This document shows positions 1 to 10,157 of a stretch of DNA of 64,000 bases, piece by piece; within the stretch, counting starts at the first letter, position 1; the number at the start of each line of letters is the position of its first letter. Source of the stretch: Rhodobacterales bacterium (GTDB lineage: Bacteria; Pseudomonadota; Alphaproteobacteria; Rhizobiales; Stappiaceae); assembly GCA_008107755.1 (NCBI GenBank), contig VIRH01000105.1:107261-171260 (forward strand), in the 5' to 3' direction. The position numbers were made by a program, and so were the translations under genes. A model generated the notes under the pieces. That model saw only the letters and a program-made list of their open reading frames with translations, was not told the origin of the DNA and ran no database searches.

Positions 1-2321
1 GCCATCAGAGCCATCGGACCAAGGTCGTCCGTCTTGCCAATCACTTCGAGCCTGACGTGCGGTTCCGCATCCTTCTTGAGAACGATCTCACCACTGCCAT
101 TCAGATCCGATGTTCCGATATTGGAAGAGATTTCCACGGCAAGTCCATCCGAGGGAACGCCGGAGGCCTCGACCGACAACCGCCCGCTGCCCGCCTCGAT
201 CGGAATGACATCGAAACCGAGTTGCTGCAGAAGCTTGCCTCCATCGGGGCCTTCCAGCCCCAGGGCAACATCGACATTTGCGTCCCGCCATTCATCGACG
301 CGGCCTTTCAGCTCCGCTTCGAGCAACGCGTCCGCCCCGCCGGCGCTTCCGTCGAGGCGCAGGGTCATGTCGGTCCCCTCACCCCGGGCGGCCGCCTTGA
401 GTTCTGCGTCGAATTTGGCTGGGACCAGACTTCCAGCCGCCCTTTCGAGCCTTTCCTGGAACGTCGTCGCGGGAAAGAGACCACCTGTCAGGGCAACGAG
501 ACCGGACAGATCACGCGCATCAAGCGTTCCCTTGACCTCCCCTTCCGGGGTGGAGAAGAGATTGACCACTTCGCCGGAGACATCAAGCCGCGCACCCGCC
601 AGATCATCGGCAAACAGCCTGTCGATTCGGACGCCGCCATCGGAGTATTCGGCCTCCAGGGAAAGCCCCTTGCCATCAATGCCGCGCGCCGAGACTTCCT
701 TGGCCCGCAGTCGAACCGAAACATTGAGGTCATCACGAGTCGCGCCGTCCGCGCCCTGCGATGTAGCAGGCCTGATCAAGGTCGACAGGCTCTCGATCTG
801 ATCGAGATCGAGCCGGTCCGCATCGAGACTGATGGAAAATTCGGGGTTGCCGTTTCGCGGCTTGCGATAGGAGAGCCCGCCACGCGCCTCCGAACCGGCA
901 ATCGTCAGACGCAGGTTGTCGATGGCAGCCCCCTCGGGGACCACGTTCAAGCGACCCTCAAGGGCGACAGGCTCTATTGTGGTGACACCACCGGTATCCT
1001 TGCGTCGCCACCAGCCCATGAGAGCACCGGGCTGATCGGAGCTGATCGACACGGCGCCGCGATAGGTCATCGCCGGGACAAGACCCAGATCGCCCTGTGT
1101 CGTGACGGTCGTCCGGCCCGGCAACCGGCCGGACAGTCTCGCGACCCGCCATCCCCCGAGCATGGTTTCGAGATCCAGGCGAAGGTTCTGGATGACACCT
1201 CCCCCGGCAACCACGGCCGGCGCATCTAGCGAGACGGCCCCGTCGATGGAAGGAAGCGGCACGGCGCGAAGGGCACTGACGAGCCGGCTGCTTGCGGCAT
1301 CGACCTCGACCGGCTGCTGCGGGCCGCCGCCCAGCAGACGATCCAGATCGATTTGCTTGGCCCTTGCACGTACGTCAAAATGCTTGTCGCCGGCATAAAC
1401 GAGATCCGCATTGCCGGTCAGGCTCAGGCGCCGGTCTTCCGGACCAAAACGGAATTCGAACTGCGGTACGGCAACCTCGGCCACATCGGCCGTGAAGCTG
1501 CCCTGCGCCGTCCATGTATTGGGATCCTCGTCTTCCAGGGCGACCGACGCGATATTGAAGTCGCCCTCGAAGAAAGGCGCTTTCTCCGTCTGTGTGAGAT
1601 TGCCGTCGAAGGAAAAGTTGACCGGCCGGGACGTCGGCGTCACTTCGCCCTTGATCCTGAGCCCCTCGCCCTCCTGGGCGCGCCCGGTCGCCAGGCTGAC
1701 GTTATAGTGCGAGTGGTCAAGCGTCAGGCTGCCGGCGGCCTTGTAGGGGCCGGCAAGAGAGCGCGCACTGACGGTCAGGTTGGCATCATCGACCCGATGC
1801 GTCTCGCCGGACCGCGCGTCGATGATCGACAGGACCCCGTCGCGAATGGACACGTTTTCAAAGGCAAGATCGTCGGGCGGCAGCGAGGCAAGTGCGCCGT
1901 CGGACGTCCGTGCCGTCAGCCAGTCGAGGCGGCCGCTTTCATCCAGAGAAAGACTGAGATGCGGCCGGTCGAGCTCCATGTCGAGAACGCGGATCTCGCC
2001 CTTCAGCAGCGACGGCAGTTCGATCCGCATGTTGAAGCGGGAGACGACAAGCAGCGGATCTTCCGCCTCGCCCACCCTGACGTCGGAAAAGCTGATCGAC
2101 GGAGCCGGCAAAAGCCGCAGGTCCGCCTCGCCGAGCACCGTCACACGGTGGCCCAGCGCTCGTTCCGCATAGCTCTCAAACGTCGATCTGTAGACCGTCC
2201 AGTCGATAAAGAAAGGTCCGACCAGTGCAGTCACCAGCACCAGAATGACGGTGATTCCCAAAGTAATGTAGACGGAGTTCAGGCCAGGTCTCCTTGGTCT
2301 CCACAGTCGGCGGAAAAGCAC
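1..2321 (-). CDS. AsmA-family protein, 5' part (runs off left edge)
   Basis: Reverse-strand frame open from a GTG at 2321 to the window edge, about 773 codons, with the C-terminus outside. The product starts with a basic stretch (LFRRLWRPRRPG), then one membrane anchor at about residues 17-40 ending in GPFFIDW, then a segment about an ancient-looking RVTVLGEADLRLLPAPSIS pattern. That anchor followed by a beta-rich F/Y..R.A...G pattern is typical of the AsmA N-terminus. AsmA-like proteins are inner-membrane anchored and act in the periplasm in envelope lipid homeostasis. No stop was seen at the left end, where the frame still reads HVRLEVIGKTDDLG. GTG is the only good initiator before the anchor and its ribosome site is weak, so the exact start is uncertain. 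Confidence 0.75.
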   Translation of the reverse strand, partial: MLFRRLWRPRRPGLNSVYITLGITVILVLVTALVGPFFIDWTVYRSTFESYAERALGHRVTVLGEADLRLLPAPSISFSDVRVGEAEDPLLVVSRFNMRIELPSLLKGEIRVLDMELDRPHLSLSLDESGRLDWLTARTSDGALASLPPDDLAFENVSIRDGVLSIIDARSGETHRVDDANLTVSARSLAGPYKAAGSLTLDHSHYNVSLATGRAQEGEGLRIKGEVTPTSRPVNFSFDGNLTQTEKAPFFEGDFNIASVALEDEDPNTWTAQGSFTADVAEVAVPQFEFRFGPEDRRLSLTGNADLVYAGDKHFDVRARAKQIDLDRLLGGGPQQPVEVDAASSRLVSALRAVPLPSIDGAVSLDAPAVVAGGGVIQNLRLDLETMLGGWRVARLSGRLPGRTTVTTQGDLGLVPAMTYRGAVSISSDQPGALMGWWRRKDTGGVTTIEPVALEGRLNVVPEGAAIDNLRLTIAGSEARGGLSYRKPRNGNPEFSISLDADRLDLDQIESLSTLIRPATSQGADGATRDDLNVSVRLRAKEVSARGIDGKGLSLEAEYSDGGVRIDRLFADDLAGARLDVSGEVVNLFSTPEGEVKGTLDARDLSGLVALTGGLFPATTFQERLERAAGSLVPAKFDAELKAAARGEGTDMTLRLDGSAGGADALLEAELKGRVDEWRDANVDVALGLEGPDGGKLLQQLGFDVIPIEAGSGRLSVEASGVPSDGLAVEISSNIGTSDLNGSGEIVLKKDAEPHVRLEVIGKTDDLGPMALM

Positions 2322-2431
2322 GCGGACAGATGTAACCTATCTCCACTGCACTGCAAACACGGTTCGGGCGTTGACCGCCGGTTGCCAGCCCGCGGGAAGC
2401 AACCGGCACACTTCATTGATTCCATACAATA

Positions 2432-3856
2432 TCACGACTGCGGCAGGATCTTGCCGGGATTCATCAAATTGTCCGGATCGAGGGCCTGTTTGATGGTTTG
2501 CATCACGTCGAGAGCCTCACCGTGCTCCTTGCGCAGGTATTTCATCTTGCCCTGCCCGACGCCGTGTTCGCCCGTGCAGGTCCCGCCCATATCGATCGCA
2601 CGAAGGGACAGGCGTTCGACGAAGCTCTCCGTGCGGCGCACGTCTTCCTCGCTCTCCAGGTCGACCAGGATCTGCACATGGAAGTTGCCGTCACCGACAT
2701 GACCGACGATCGGCGCAAGGAACCCGTTGTTGCGGATGTCCTCTTCCGTATCGGCCACACAGTCGGCCAGACGCGAGATCGGCACGCAGACGTCCGTCAC
2801 CATGATGTCGGCATCCGGTTTCAGGCCCTTGCCGGCCCAGTAGGCATCGTGTCGCGCGGACCAGAGCTTGTTGCGCTCCTCCGCCGCCGTCGCCCAGCTG
2901 AAGGGCCCGCCGCCGAATTCCTCGGCGATGTCGGAGAACATCTCGGACTGTTCTTTCACACCGTTTTCCGAACCGTGGAATTCCAGAAACAGCGTCGGCG
3001 TTTCCGCAAGGCCAAGCTTGGAATAGGCGTTGCAGGCCTTCACCTGGAGACTGTCCAGAAGCTCGATACGCGCCACGGGAAGGCCCATCTGAATGGTCGC
3101 AATCACGGCATTGCAGGCGGAGCGGACATCGGGGAACGGACAGACACCGCCGGAAATCGCTTCCGGCTGGCCGTGAAGGCGCACGGTCAGTTCGGTGATG
3201 ATCCCGAGCGTACCTTCCGACCCGATATAGAGCCGGGTCAGGTCATAGCCGGCGGAGGATTTCTTCGCCCGCCCGCCGGTCTTGATGATGCGGCCGTCCG
3301 GCGTCACGACCGTGAGCCCCAGCACCGCGTCCTTCATGGTGCCGTAGCGCACTGCATTGGTACCGGATGCACGGGTCGCCGCCATGCCGCCAAGGCTGGC
3401 ATCCGCCCCCGGATCGATCGGGAAGAACAGGCCGGTGTCCCGCAGATAACTGTTGAGCTGCTTGCGCGTGACGCCCGGCTGCACACGGCAATCGAGATCC
3501 TGAGAGTTGACCTCCAGAACCTCGTTCATGTGCGACATGTCGATCGAGATGCCACCGAAGGGAGCGTTGACGTGGCCCTCAAGGGACGAGCCTGTGCCGA
3601 AGGGGATGATCGGCACCTTGTAGCGAGCACAGAGACGGACGATTTCCGCCACTTCCTCGGTGCTTTCCGCAAAGACGACCGCGTCCGGCGGCTGGTTCTT
3701 CAGCCAGGTCGTGGTGTGGGCATGCTGTTCGCGCAGGGCCTGCGATGTCGAACAGCGATCCTGAAACTGCTCCTTCAGCGCCTTGACGACAGCGGCCACG
3801 CCATTGTTCTCGTTGTCTGACTGCGGCGCATGCGTCGCGTTTGCCATTTCGGGCAT
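2432..3856 (-). CDS. FAD-binding oxidase, D-lactate dehydrogenase/GlcD type
   Basis: 474 residues. The N-terminal half is a PCMH-type FAD-binding domain (FAD_binding_4) with IIPFGTGSSLEGH at about residues 86-98 and DPGADASLGGMAATRASGTNAVRYG in the middle, which holds the flavin pyrophosphate. The C-terminal half (FAD-oxidase_C) ends with GHVGDGNFH and GEHGVGQGK, the metal/substrate-site motifs of D-2-hydroxyacid dehydrogenases. It probably oxidises D-lactate or a related 2-hydroxyacid and passes electrons to a carrier; the substrate cannot be read from sequence. The ATG at 3856 has a GGAGG ribosome site at suitable distance. It is transcribed divergently from the thioesterase gene at 3977. 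Confidence 0.9.
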   Translation of the reverse strand: MPEMANATHAPQSDNENNGVAAVVKALKEQFQDRCSTSQALREQHAHTTTWLKNQPPDAVVFAESTEEVAEIVRLCARYKVPIIPFGTGSSLEGHVNAPFGGISIDMSHMNEVLEVNSQDLDCRVQPGVTRKQLNSYLRDTGLFFPIDPGADASLGGMAATRASGTNAVRYGTMKDAVLGLTVVTPDGRIIKTGGRAKKSSAGYDLTRLYIGSEGTLGIITELTVRLHGQPEAISGGVCPFPDVRSACNAVIATIQMGLPVARIELLDSLQVKACNAYSKLGLAETPTLFLEFHGSENGVKEQSEMFSDIAEEFGGGPFSWATAAEERNKLWSARHDAYWAGKGLKPDADIMVTDVCVPISRLADCVADTEEDIRNNGFLAPIVGHVGDGNFHVQILVDLESEEDVRRTESFVERLSLRAIDMGGTCTGEHGVGQGKMKYLRKEHGEALDVMQTIKQALDPDNLMNPGKILPQS

Positions 3857-3976
3857 CTTGCTTTCCTCCAGTCGCGGCCCTTTAGCCGCCCGGTCCAGTT
3901 TTGTCTATGTTAGTGCAGAGCCACGGCGGCAAAGTCAATTGCGCCATGAAGACCTATCGCGACAAGAGGCAACAGG

Positions 3977-4465
3977 ATGACACCGACATTCGAGGCAGGA
4001 CCGGTCGAAAGCCGGATCATGACGGTCAAGGACGACTGGATCGACTATAACGGCCACCTGAACATGGCCTATTACAACGTGCTGTTCGACACTGCCGTCG
4101 ACGATGTCTTCGAAGCGCTGGGGCTGGGCCCGGACTACGTCAAGACGCGCAAGGCCTCGTATTTCACGGCAGAAGTGCATGTCTGCTACGTGCGTGAACT
4201 CGCCGCCGGAATGCCCGTCGTCGCGACGCTGCAGCTTGTCGATCATGATGCCAAGCGCGCGCATTTCTATCAGGAACTGCGCCACGCAGAGGAAGGCTGG
4301 CTCTCGGCGACGTCCGAGCAGATGAGCCTTCACGTCGACATGGACGCGCGCAAGGTCGTGCCGTGGCCCGACGACATTCTTGCCAATATCAAGGCACTGG
4401 CGGACGCCCACGAGGGTCTGGCGCAACCGGAGCGCGCCGGACGCAGCATCGGGATACGCAGATAA
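3977..4465 (+). CDS. Thioesterase-family (hotdog) protein
   Basis: 162 residues, the size of a single hotdog domain. DWIDYNGHLNMAYY at about residues 20-33 is the 4-hydroxybenzoyl-CoA thioesterase-type signature, with the Asp/Asn-Gly-His-Leu-Asn core at the active site. The family hydrolyses acyl-CoA thioesters in the cytoplasm. Similarity to the thioesterase modules linked to carnitine/betaine degradation is possible but nothing nearby supports that substrate. A purine-rich stretch (AGAGGCAACAGG) precedes the ATG. Divergent from the FAD-linked oxidase and convergent with the first CLC gene. Confidence 0.8.
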   Translation: MTPTFEAGPVESRIMTVKDDWIDYNGHLNMAYYNVLFDTAVDDVFEALGLGPDYVKTRKASYFTAEVHVCYVRELAAGMPVVATLQLVDHDAKRAHFYQELRHAEEGWLSATSEQMSLHVDMDARKVVPWPDDILANIKALADAHEGLAQPERAGRSIGIRR

Positions 4466-4494
4466 GGTCGCGACCAGTTCCGCTTTCGGCCGCC

Positions 4495-6309
4495 TCAACC
4501 GTAGTGGTTGCTGACGACGACTTCCGCGATTTCCTTGCTGTCAACGACGCCCACGACATCATCCGGGCGCGGAATACGTCCGTCGCCGGAGACGATGATC
4601 GCATAGCTGCGCCGGCGGCTGTTCATCCGCGTGATGACCGAGTTCATGATGTTCGTCGACGGCGCGATGACATAATCCGACGACAGCACGCCGCGTAGCG
4701 TCTGCCCCGCAAGGCGGTCCGCCTGATAGGGAATGGTGCCGAAGCGCACGTAGCCGGCGATCCTGGCTCCGTCCGCGGCAATGATATGGGTCGTTCCGTC
4801 CTCGCCAACCGCTGCAAGAGCTTCCTGGATCGGAGTGTCGACCGGCAGGATCTTGAAGTTCTTTGCCATCACTTCCTTGATCGGCTGCACCAGATACATG
4901 TTGGTGTGCCGGTCCATCGGGATCGGACGACCACGGTGCCGCAGCTTGACCGTGTAGATGTTGTCCTTGATCAGCCAGCGCCGCACGCCGACGGCGATCG
5001 CGACTGCCAGAACCAGCGGCACGATCACGTTGTAGTCGCGGGTCATCTCGAAGATCATGACGATGGCCGTCATGGAGGCCCCGGTCGCCCCGCCGACAAG
5101 TGCGCCCATTCCGACCAGAGCGAACTCGACCATCGTGAAGTCGCTGTTGGGGAAGAGCTGCGAGCAGATCACGCCGACCATGCCGCCAAGCGTCGCGCCA
5201 ATGAACAGGGATGGCGAGAAGACGCCGCCTGACGCGCCGGAGCCAAGACTGATGGACGTAGCGACGATCTTCGCCAGAAACAGGATGCCCAGCAGCATGA
5301 TCGCATAGGGATTGGCGTTCAGGATGTCCTGGATCGTCGCATAGCCGACGCCTGCGGTGTGGTAATGGCCGGTGGTCAGCAGGAACAGATAGCTCATGAT
5401 GCCGATCATCAGCATGCCGATGATGTTCTGCGTGTAATCATTGCCCGGCAGCTTGGGAAACACATCCTCGCACCAGGCCAGCGTCCGGATGAACATCCAG
5501 GAAGCGACACCCGCGAGAACCCCGAGCACCGCGTAGGCGCCAAGCTGGACAGGATCGATGGCTTCGATCGCCTTTTCCGCCGAGAGCGGCACGATGAAGG
5601 CCGGGTCGAGCCCGAAGGCGATCCGGCCGGCATAGGTCGCCGTGGCCGTTGCGACGACCACCGGCAGGAAGGTCCGGTTGCTGACTTCCGGCAGCAGCAT
5701 CTCGACAGCAAAGAGAACGCCGCCGAGCGGCGTATTGAAGGTCGCGGCGATACCCGCTCCGGCGCCGGCGGACAGAAGCGTGATCTTCTGCCAGCGCACC
5801 AGATTGAGCGCCCGTGCGATCGTCGAGCCGAAGGATGCGCCGATCTGGATGATCGGCCCTTCGCGGCCGACGGAGGCACCGCTGCCGATCGAGATCGCCG
5901 AGGCGAAGGACTTGACCAGCGCGACGATGCCGCGCACGTCGCCCTTCTTGTGATAAATCGCGAACATGACCTCCGGTACGCCGTGCCCCTTGGCTTCCGG
6001 TGCGAAGGTCCTGACCAGCCAGACGACGATCAGCCCGCCAACGACTGGAACAAGGATGACCAGCGGACCGAGCGGACTGGCCGGCTCGAACTGGTTTGCG
6101 TCGTAAACGGTAGAGAATGTCCCGTAATAGAAGAGATTGTGGACGATCGATATCAGGTATCGGAAGAACACGGCGCCTATGGCCGCGACAATTCCAATGA
6201 CGAAGGCGATCAGGCAGAGGACCGGAACGGAAAAATCACGCTCCTGGACGTCCGGAGCGATTGCGTCGTCTTCTGGGGAGGATGGGCTCGATTGTTCAGA
6301 TACGGACAT
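4495..6309 (-). CDS. CLC-type chloride channel/antiporter with C-terminal CBS region
   Basis: About 604 residues from ATG 6309. The CLC core shows GSGASVGREGPIIQIGASFGS, whose GREGP glutamate is the gating/proton glutamate of CLC antiporters, and a GSGASGGVFSPSLF loop lining the anion pathway. About ten hydrophobic helices precede a cytoplasmic tail (from YLVQPIKEVMAKNFKILPVDTPI) that looks like a paired CBS regulatory module. It should move Cl- (perhaps coupled to H+) across the inner membrane. Start choice is open: a GTG at 6411 has a better ribosome site (AGGAGAGG, 8 nt away) and would add 34 residues rich in Cys/Arg that do not look like a CLC N-terminus. Next to a second, divergent CLC gene. 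Confidence 0.9.
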   Translation of the reverse strand: MSVSEQSSPSSPEDDAIAPDVQERDFSVPVLCLIAFVIGIVAAIGAVFFRYLISIVHNLFYYGTFSTVYDANQFEPASPLGPLVILVPVVGGLIVVWLVRTFAPEAKGHGVPEVMFAIYHKKGDVRGIVALVKSFASAISIGSGASVGREGPIIQIGASFGSTIARALNLVRWQKITLLSAGAGAGIAATFNTPLGGVLFAVEMLLPEVSNRTFLPVVVATATATYAGRIAFGLDPAFIVPLSAEKAIEAIDPVQLGAYAVLGVLAGVASWMFIRTLAWCEDVFPKLPGNDYTQNIIGMLMIGIMSYLFLLTTGHYHTAGVGYATIQDILNANPYAIMLLGILFLAKIVATSISLGSGASGGVFSPSLFIGATLGGMVGVICSQLFPNSDFTMVEFALVGMGALVGGATGASMTAIVMIFEMTRDYNVIVPLVLAVAIAVGVRRWLIKDNIYTVKLRHRGRPIPMDRHTNMYLVQPIKEVMAKNFKILPVDTPIQEALAAVGEDGTTHIIAADGARIAGYVRFGTIPYQADRLAGQTLRGVLSSDYVIAPSTNIMNSVITRMNSRRRSYAIIVSGDGRIPRPDDVVGVVDSKEIAEVVVSNHYG

Positions 6310-6553
6310 GATGGGCCAACGTTTGACAGGTTGGGTATTCTTCTGGATGCGAGCGCCCAAGCACTCCAGCCCGCGCGACCGGCAGGAGAGAAGAAGGAAG
6401 TGTTCGAGCACTGAGTGCCCCTCTCCTGAACCTGTGCTGATCGAAAATCAAGGGAAAAGCCGCGTTTTATGATATTTGGCACTGACGTTTCGCCGCAAGA
6501 ACAATAGATTCGATCCATATCGGGACGTTTTGTCCCACAAACCAAGCAGCGTC

Positions 6554-8218
6554 ATGTCGGACCAATCTCCATCAAAGCCGCCTTTCCGCGAAGCCGTGGA
6601 TGCCCTGAAGGTCGCAATCCCGGCCAGCATCCGGCTGAACATCCGCGAAGCGCTGCATCAGAAAAGCCATATCGTCTGGCTGCTGGCGCTTTTTATCGGC
6701 AGTCTGGTGGCCTGGGCGGCGATCCTGTTCCGCGAAGGGATCGGCCTCGTTCAGCTTTTCTGGCTCGGGACCGCCACGGAGCGCGTGGTGAGTGCCGCCG
6801 CACAGCTTCCCTGGTACGTGATCCTGTTGGCGCCGACGCTTGGCGGCCTTCTTGTCGGATTGCTTCTCCATCGCATCCAGCCGATGCAGCGCACCTCCAG
6901 CGTTGCCGACGTGATCGAGGCGCGGGTAAAGGGCGGGCGTGGCCTCCCCTTCTGGCCCGGCATCTCCTCTGCCCTCATCACGATCCTGTCGCTCGGTTTC
7001 GGCGCCAGCGCGGGACGTGAAGGCCCGGTCGTCCATTTGGGGGCGACGATCGGCACCTCCCTTGGACGTCTCTTCAAACTGCCGGATTCCGCTCACCGAA
7101 TTCTGCTGGCCTGCGGTGTTGCAAGCGCCGTGTCCGCCTCGTTCAACGCCCCTATTGCCGGCGTTCTGTTCGCCCATGAGGTCGTGCTCGGCCATTATGC
7201 TCTTTCGGCGATTTCCCCGATTGCTATTTCCGCGGTCACCGGAGCGGTGTTCTCGCGCCTCTGGTTCGGCGATGTGGCCGCCTTCATCATTCCCGGTCAC
7301 CAGATCTCCTCCTACTGGGAGTTCCCGGCCTTCGCGCTTCTGGGTCTGACCTGCGCCGTCGTCGCCATCATCTTCCAGTTCGCGCTGATCGGAACGGAGT
7401 GGGTGGCGAGGAACCTGTCCCTGCCCGTCTGGCTTCGCCCCATGAGCGGCGGCTTCCTGGTCGGCGCCATTGCTCTGGTCTTTCCCGATGTCCTTGGGGT
7501 GGGCTACGAGACGACGGACGCGGCCCTGCGCGATCAGCTCCCCCTGACCATGCTTCTTGCATTGCTGGTCGCCAAGACCGCCGCGACCGCAATCACGCTG
7601 GCCTCCCGTTTTGGCGGAGGCATCTTCTCGCCCGCGCTTTATCTGGGTGCGATGACCGGCGGGGCCTTCGGCCTGATTGCCGCTTCAGTCTTTCCGGAAA
7701 TGGCCTCAAGCGAAGGGCTGTATGCGATCCTCGGCATGGGCGGCGTTGCCGCGGCCGTGCTGGGCGCACCTTTCTCGACCACCATGATCGTGTTCGAACT
7801 CACCGGCGGCTATGCGCTCTCCATTGCGCTGCTCCTCACCGTCTCGATCGCGACCGGCCTGATGCAGGCGGTTCACCAGAAATCCTATTTCCACTGGCAG
7901 CTTGAGACCCGGGGCTATTTCGTCAGCGAAGGCACGCACCGCGTGCTCGGCAACACGGCGCTCGTGCGCGACTTCATGGATCAGCCGCCTGAAAACCCCG
8001 AGGACCGTGTCTTCAAGCCGGGCGAAGACGGCCCCTATCTCCACGACATGGACAGCCTCGAAAGCGCTTTGAAGAGTTTCGATTCGACCGGCATGGAAAC
8101 GCTGCCCGTCGTCAGGAAGGGAAATGCGGGCGAAATCGTCGGCATCGCCCGCCATGTCAGTGCCCTGCGTCACTTCAACTCCGCCCTGATCAAGGCGACC
8201 AAGGAAGAGCACAGCTGA
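6554..8218 (+). CDS. Second CLC-type chloride channel/antiporter
   Basis: 554 residues from ATG 6554; an upstream in-frame TTG at 6476 exists but is less likely. It has the CLC signatures GFGASAGREGPVVHLGA and FGGGIFSPALYLGAMTGG. The GREGP glutamate is present, which fits H+-coupled exchange, though coupling cannot be proven from the motif. The tail after the last helix (LVRDFMDQ... TLPVVRKGNAGEIVGIA) resembles a reduced CBS region. Sequence divergence from the neighbouring CLC protein is high, so this is not a recent tandem copy. The two genes are divergent with about 240 bp between the chosen starts. It is convergent with the aminopeptidase P gene. Confidence 0.9.
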   Translation: MSDQSPSKPPFREAVDALKVAIPASIRLNIREALHQKSHIVWLLALFIGSLVAWAAILFREGIGLVQLFWLGTATERVVSAAAQLPWYVILLAPTLGGLLVGLLLHRIQPMQRTSSVADVIEARVKGGRGLPFWPGISSALITILSLGFGASAGREGPVVHLGATIGTSLGRLFKLPDSAHRILLACGVASAVSASFNAPIAGVLFAHEVVLGHYALSAISPIAISAVTGAVFSRLWFGDVAAFIIPGHQISSYWEFPAFALLGLTCAVVAIIFQFALIGTEWVARNLSLPVWLRPMSGGFLVGAIALVFPDVLGVGYETTDAALRDQLPLTMLLALLVAKTAATAITLASRFGGGIFSPALYLGAMTGGAFGLIAASVFPEMASSEGLYAILGMGGVAAAVLGAPFSTTMIVFELTGGYALSIALLLTVSIATGLMQAVHQKSYFHWQLETRGYFVSEGTHRVLGNTALVRDFMDQPPENPEDRVFKPGEDGPYLHDMDSLESALKSFDSTGMETLPVVRKGNAGEIVGIARHVSALRHFNSALIKATKEEHS

Positions 8219-8233
8219 GGCGCAGGGGCACGT

Positions 8234-10048
8234 TCAGACTTCCCGTGTCGCCTTTTCCAGCCAGATGCGCTGTTGCGCCCCGACCAGCGGGCCGATCTCG
8301 GCCCTGACACGCTCGTGATAGCGATTGAGCCAGGCCCGTTCGGAATGCGTCAGCAGACCGGTCTCGATGAGCCTGAGGTCGAAGGGAACAAGGGTGATCG
8401 TCTCGAATCCCAGCATCGGCCGTTCGCCGCCGGCAATGTCACGCGCTTCGGTGACGATCTCCAGATTTTCCAGGCGGATGCCGTATTCTCCGGCCGGGTA
8501 ATACCCCGGCTCGTTCGACAGGATCATCCCCGGCTTCAGCGGCACGGTCCCGGTCTTGGCGATCCGCTGCGGCCCTTCGTGAACGCTGAGATACGCCCCG
8601 ACGCCGTGACCGGTGCCATGGTCGAAATCAAGCCCTGCCTTCCACAGATCGATGCGCGCCAGCGTGTCGAGCTGAGCGCCGGTGGTGCCGGCGGGAAACC
8701 TTGCGGTCGAAATGGCGATATGGCCCTTCAGCACCAGCGTGTAGTGTTTCCGCATCTCCGCGCTCATCTCGCCGACCGCAAGCGTGCGCGTGATATCGGT
8801 GGTCCCGTCTTCGTACTGCGCACCGCTGTCGATCAGAAACGGCTTGCCGACGGGTATGGGAAGATTGCTCTGTCGGCTGACCCGGTAATGGCAGATCGCG
8901 CCGTTTGGCCCGGCGCCCGAAATCGTGTCGAAGGAAATATCCTTCAGGACGCCGGTGGCAACGCGAAATTCCTCCAGCTTCTCCGCTGCCCCGATTTCGT
9001 CCAGTTCCCCCTTCGGAGCTTCTTCATCGAACCAGCACAGGAAATTCACATAGGCGGCCGCATCTCGAATATGTGCGGCACGGGCGCCTTCAAGTTCCAC
9101 CTCGTTCTTGATCGCCTTGGGCAGCAGAACGGGATCCTGCGCCTCCACAAGCGTGCCACCTGCCCCGGTAATTGCATCGGCAATACCGATGCCAGCCAAC
9201 GCCGGGTCGATCTGCACTTTTGCTCCGGCGGCACCCAGCGCCTTCAATCCGCTGGTGAACTCGGCAGGCTCGGCAACAGCGGTCAGGCTTTCCAGTGCAT
9301 CGCGCACGGAGTTGGAGAGCTTTCGCCCGTCGATGTAAAGCGAAGGCTTGCCCTCGCTCGGGACGGTCGCGAAGGACAGCGGGAGGGGCGTGTGCGAAAC
9401 GTCAGAGCCGCGAATGTTCAATAGCCAGGCGATCGAATCGGGCTGCGTCAGAACGCAGGCATCGGCCTTGTTCTTCGTGAGCGCCTTCTGGATCTCGGCA
9501 ATCTTGTCGTTTGCGCTCTTTCCCGCAACGGTTTCCGGATAAAGAGACACCTGGCCGAGCGGCGGTTCCGGCCTGTCTTCCCATACGCTGTCGAGCGGGT
9601 TGTCCCCCAGCGTGACGAGTTCGGCCCCGGCTTCGCTGCAGATCTCTTTCAGGCGGCGCACTTCGCGAACCGTATGAAGCATGGCATCGATACCGAGCTT
9701 CTGTCCCGGCTTCAGGTGAGCAGCCAGCCAGTCGGTAACCGGTTCCGTGACCAGGTGCTGCGCCGGAAAGACCTCCATGTCGACCTGCTCGCAGACCTGG
9801 ATGGTGTAACGGCCATCCACGAAGATCGCAGCCTCGTCACCCAGGATGGCGGCGACACCGGCCGATCCTGTGAAGCCCGTCAACCACTGCAGGCGGCAGT
9901 CGTGCGGGGGAACATATTCGCCCTGATGCGCATCGGCGCGGGGAATCAGGAAACCGTCGAGGCCCCTGTGTTTGAGTTCGGCCCTGAGAAGCGCTGCATG
10001 CGGCGCCCCGCAGGAGGGATCGCTAAGATCGTCAAATGACTGGAACAT
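8234..10048 (-). CDS. Aminopeptidase P family (Xaa-Pro aminopeptidase)
   Basis: About 604 residues from ATG 10048. Two N-terminal creatinase-like domains precede a C-terminal pita-bread (M24) metallopeptidase domain. Candidate dinuclear-metal ligands are visible: the two Asp of DSGAQYEDGTTDITRT, the His of GTGHGVGAYLSVHEGPQ, the Glu of LSNEPGYY and the Glu of GIRLENL. The long form resembles eukaryotic-type XPNPEP1 proteins also common in alphaproteobacteria. It should remove an N-terminal residue preceding proline, in the cytoplasm. Two further in-frame ATGs upstream (10078, 10072) would add up to ten residues; 10048 gives the usual MFQSFDD start. Confidence 0.9.
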   Translation of the reverse strand: MFQSFDDLSDPSCGAPHAALLRAELKHRGLDGFLIPRADAHQGEYVPPHDCRLQWLTGFTGSAGVAAILGDEAAIFVDGRYTIQVCEQVDMEVFPAQHLVTEPVTDWLAAHLKPGQKLGIDAMLHTVREVRRLKEICSEAGAELVTLGDNPLDSVWEDRPEPPLGQVSLYPETVAGKSANDKIAEIQKALTKNKADACVLTQPDSIAWLLNIRGSDVSHTPLPLSFATVPSEGKPSLYIDGRKLSNSVRDALESLTAVAEPAEFTSGLKALGAAGAKVQIDPALAGIGIADAITGAGGTLVEAQDPVLLPKAIKNEVELEGARAAHIRDAAAYVNFLCWFDEEAPKGELDEIGAAEKLEEFRVATGVLKDISFDTISGAGPNGAICHYRVSRQSNLPIPVGKPFLIDSGAQYEDGTTDITRTLAVGEMSAEMRKHYTLVLKGHIAISTARFPAGTTGAQLDTLARIDLWKAGLDFDHGTGHGVGAYLSVHEGPQRIAKTGTVPLKPGMILSNEPGYYPAGEYGIRLENLEIVTEARDIAGGERPMLGFETITLVPFDLRLIETGLLTHSERAWLNRYHERVRAEIGPLVGAQQRIWLEKATREV

Positions 10049-10157
10049 GGGGCGGAACCGTAATTTGCCCATTGTCACCGATCAAGCCGGATATTGATTT
10101 CGCCTTGTTTTCATTGTCGGAAAAAGCCACCCGCTATACCGCACTGCAACACGGTAT

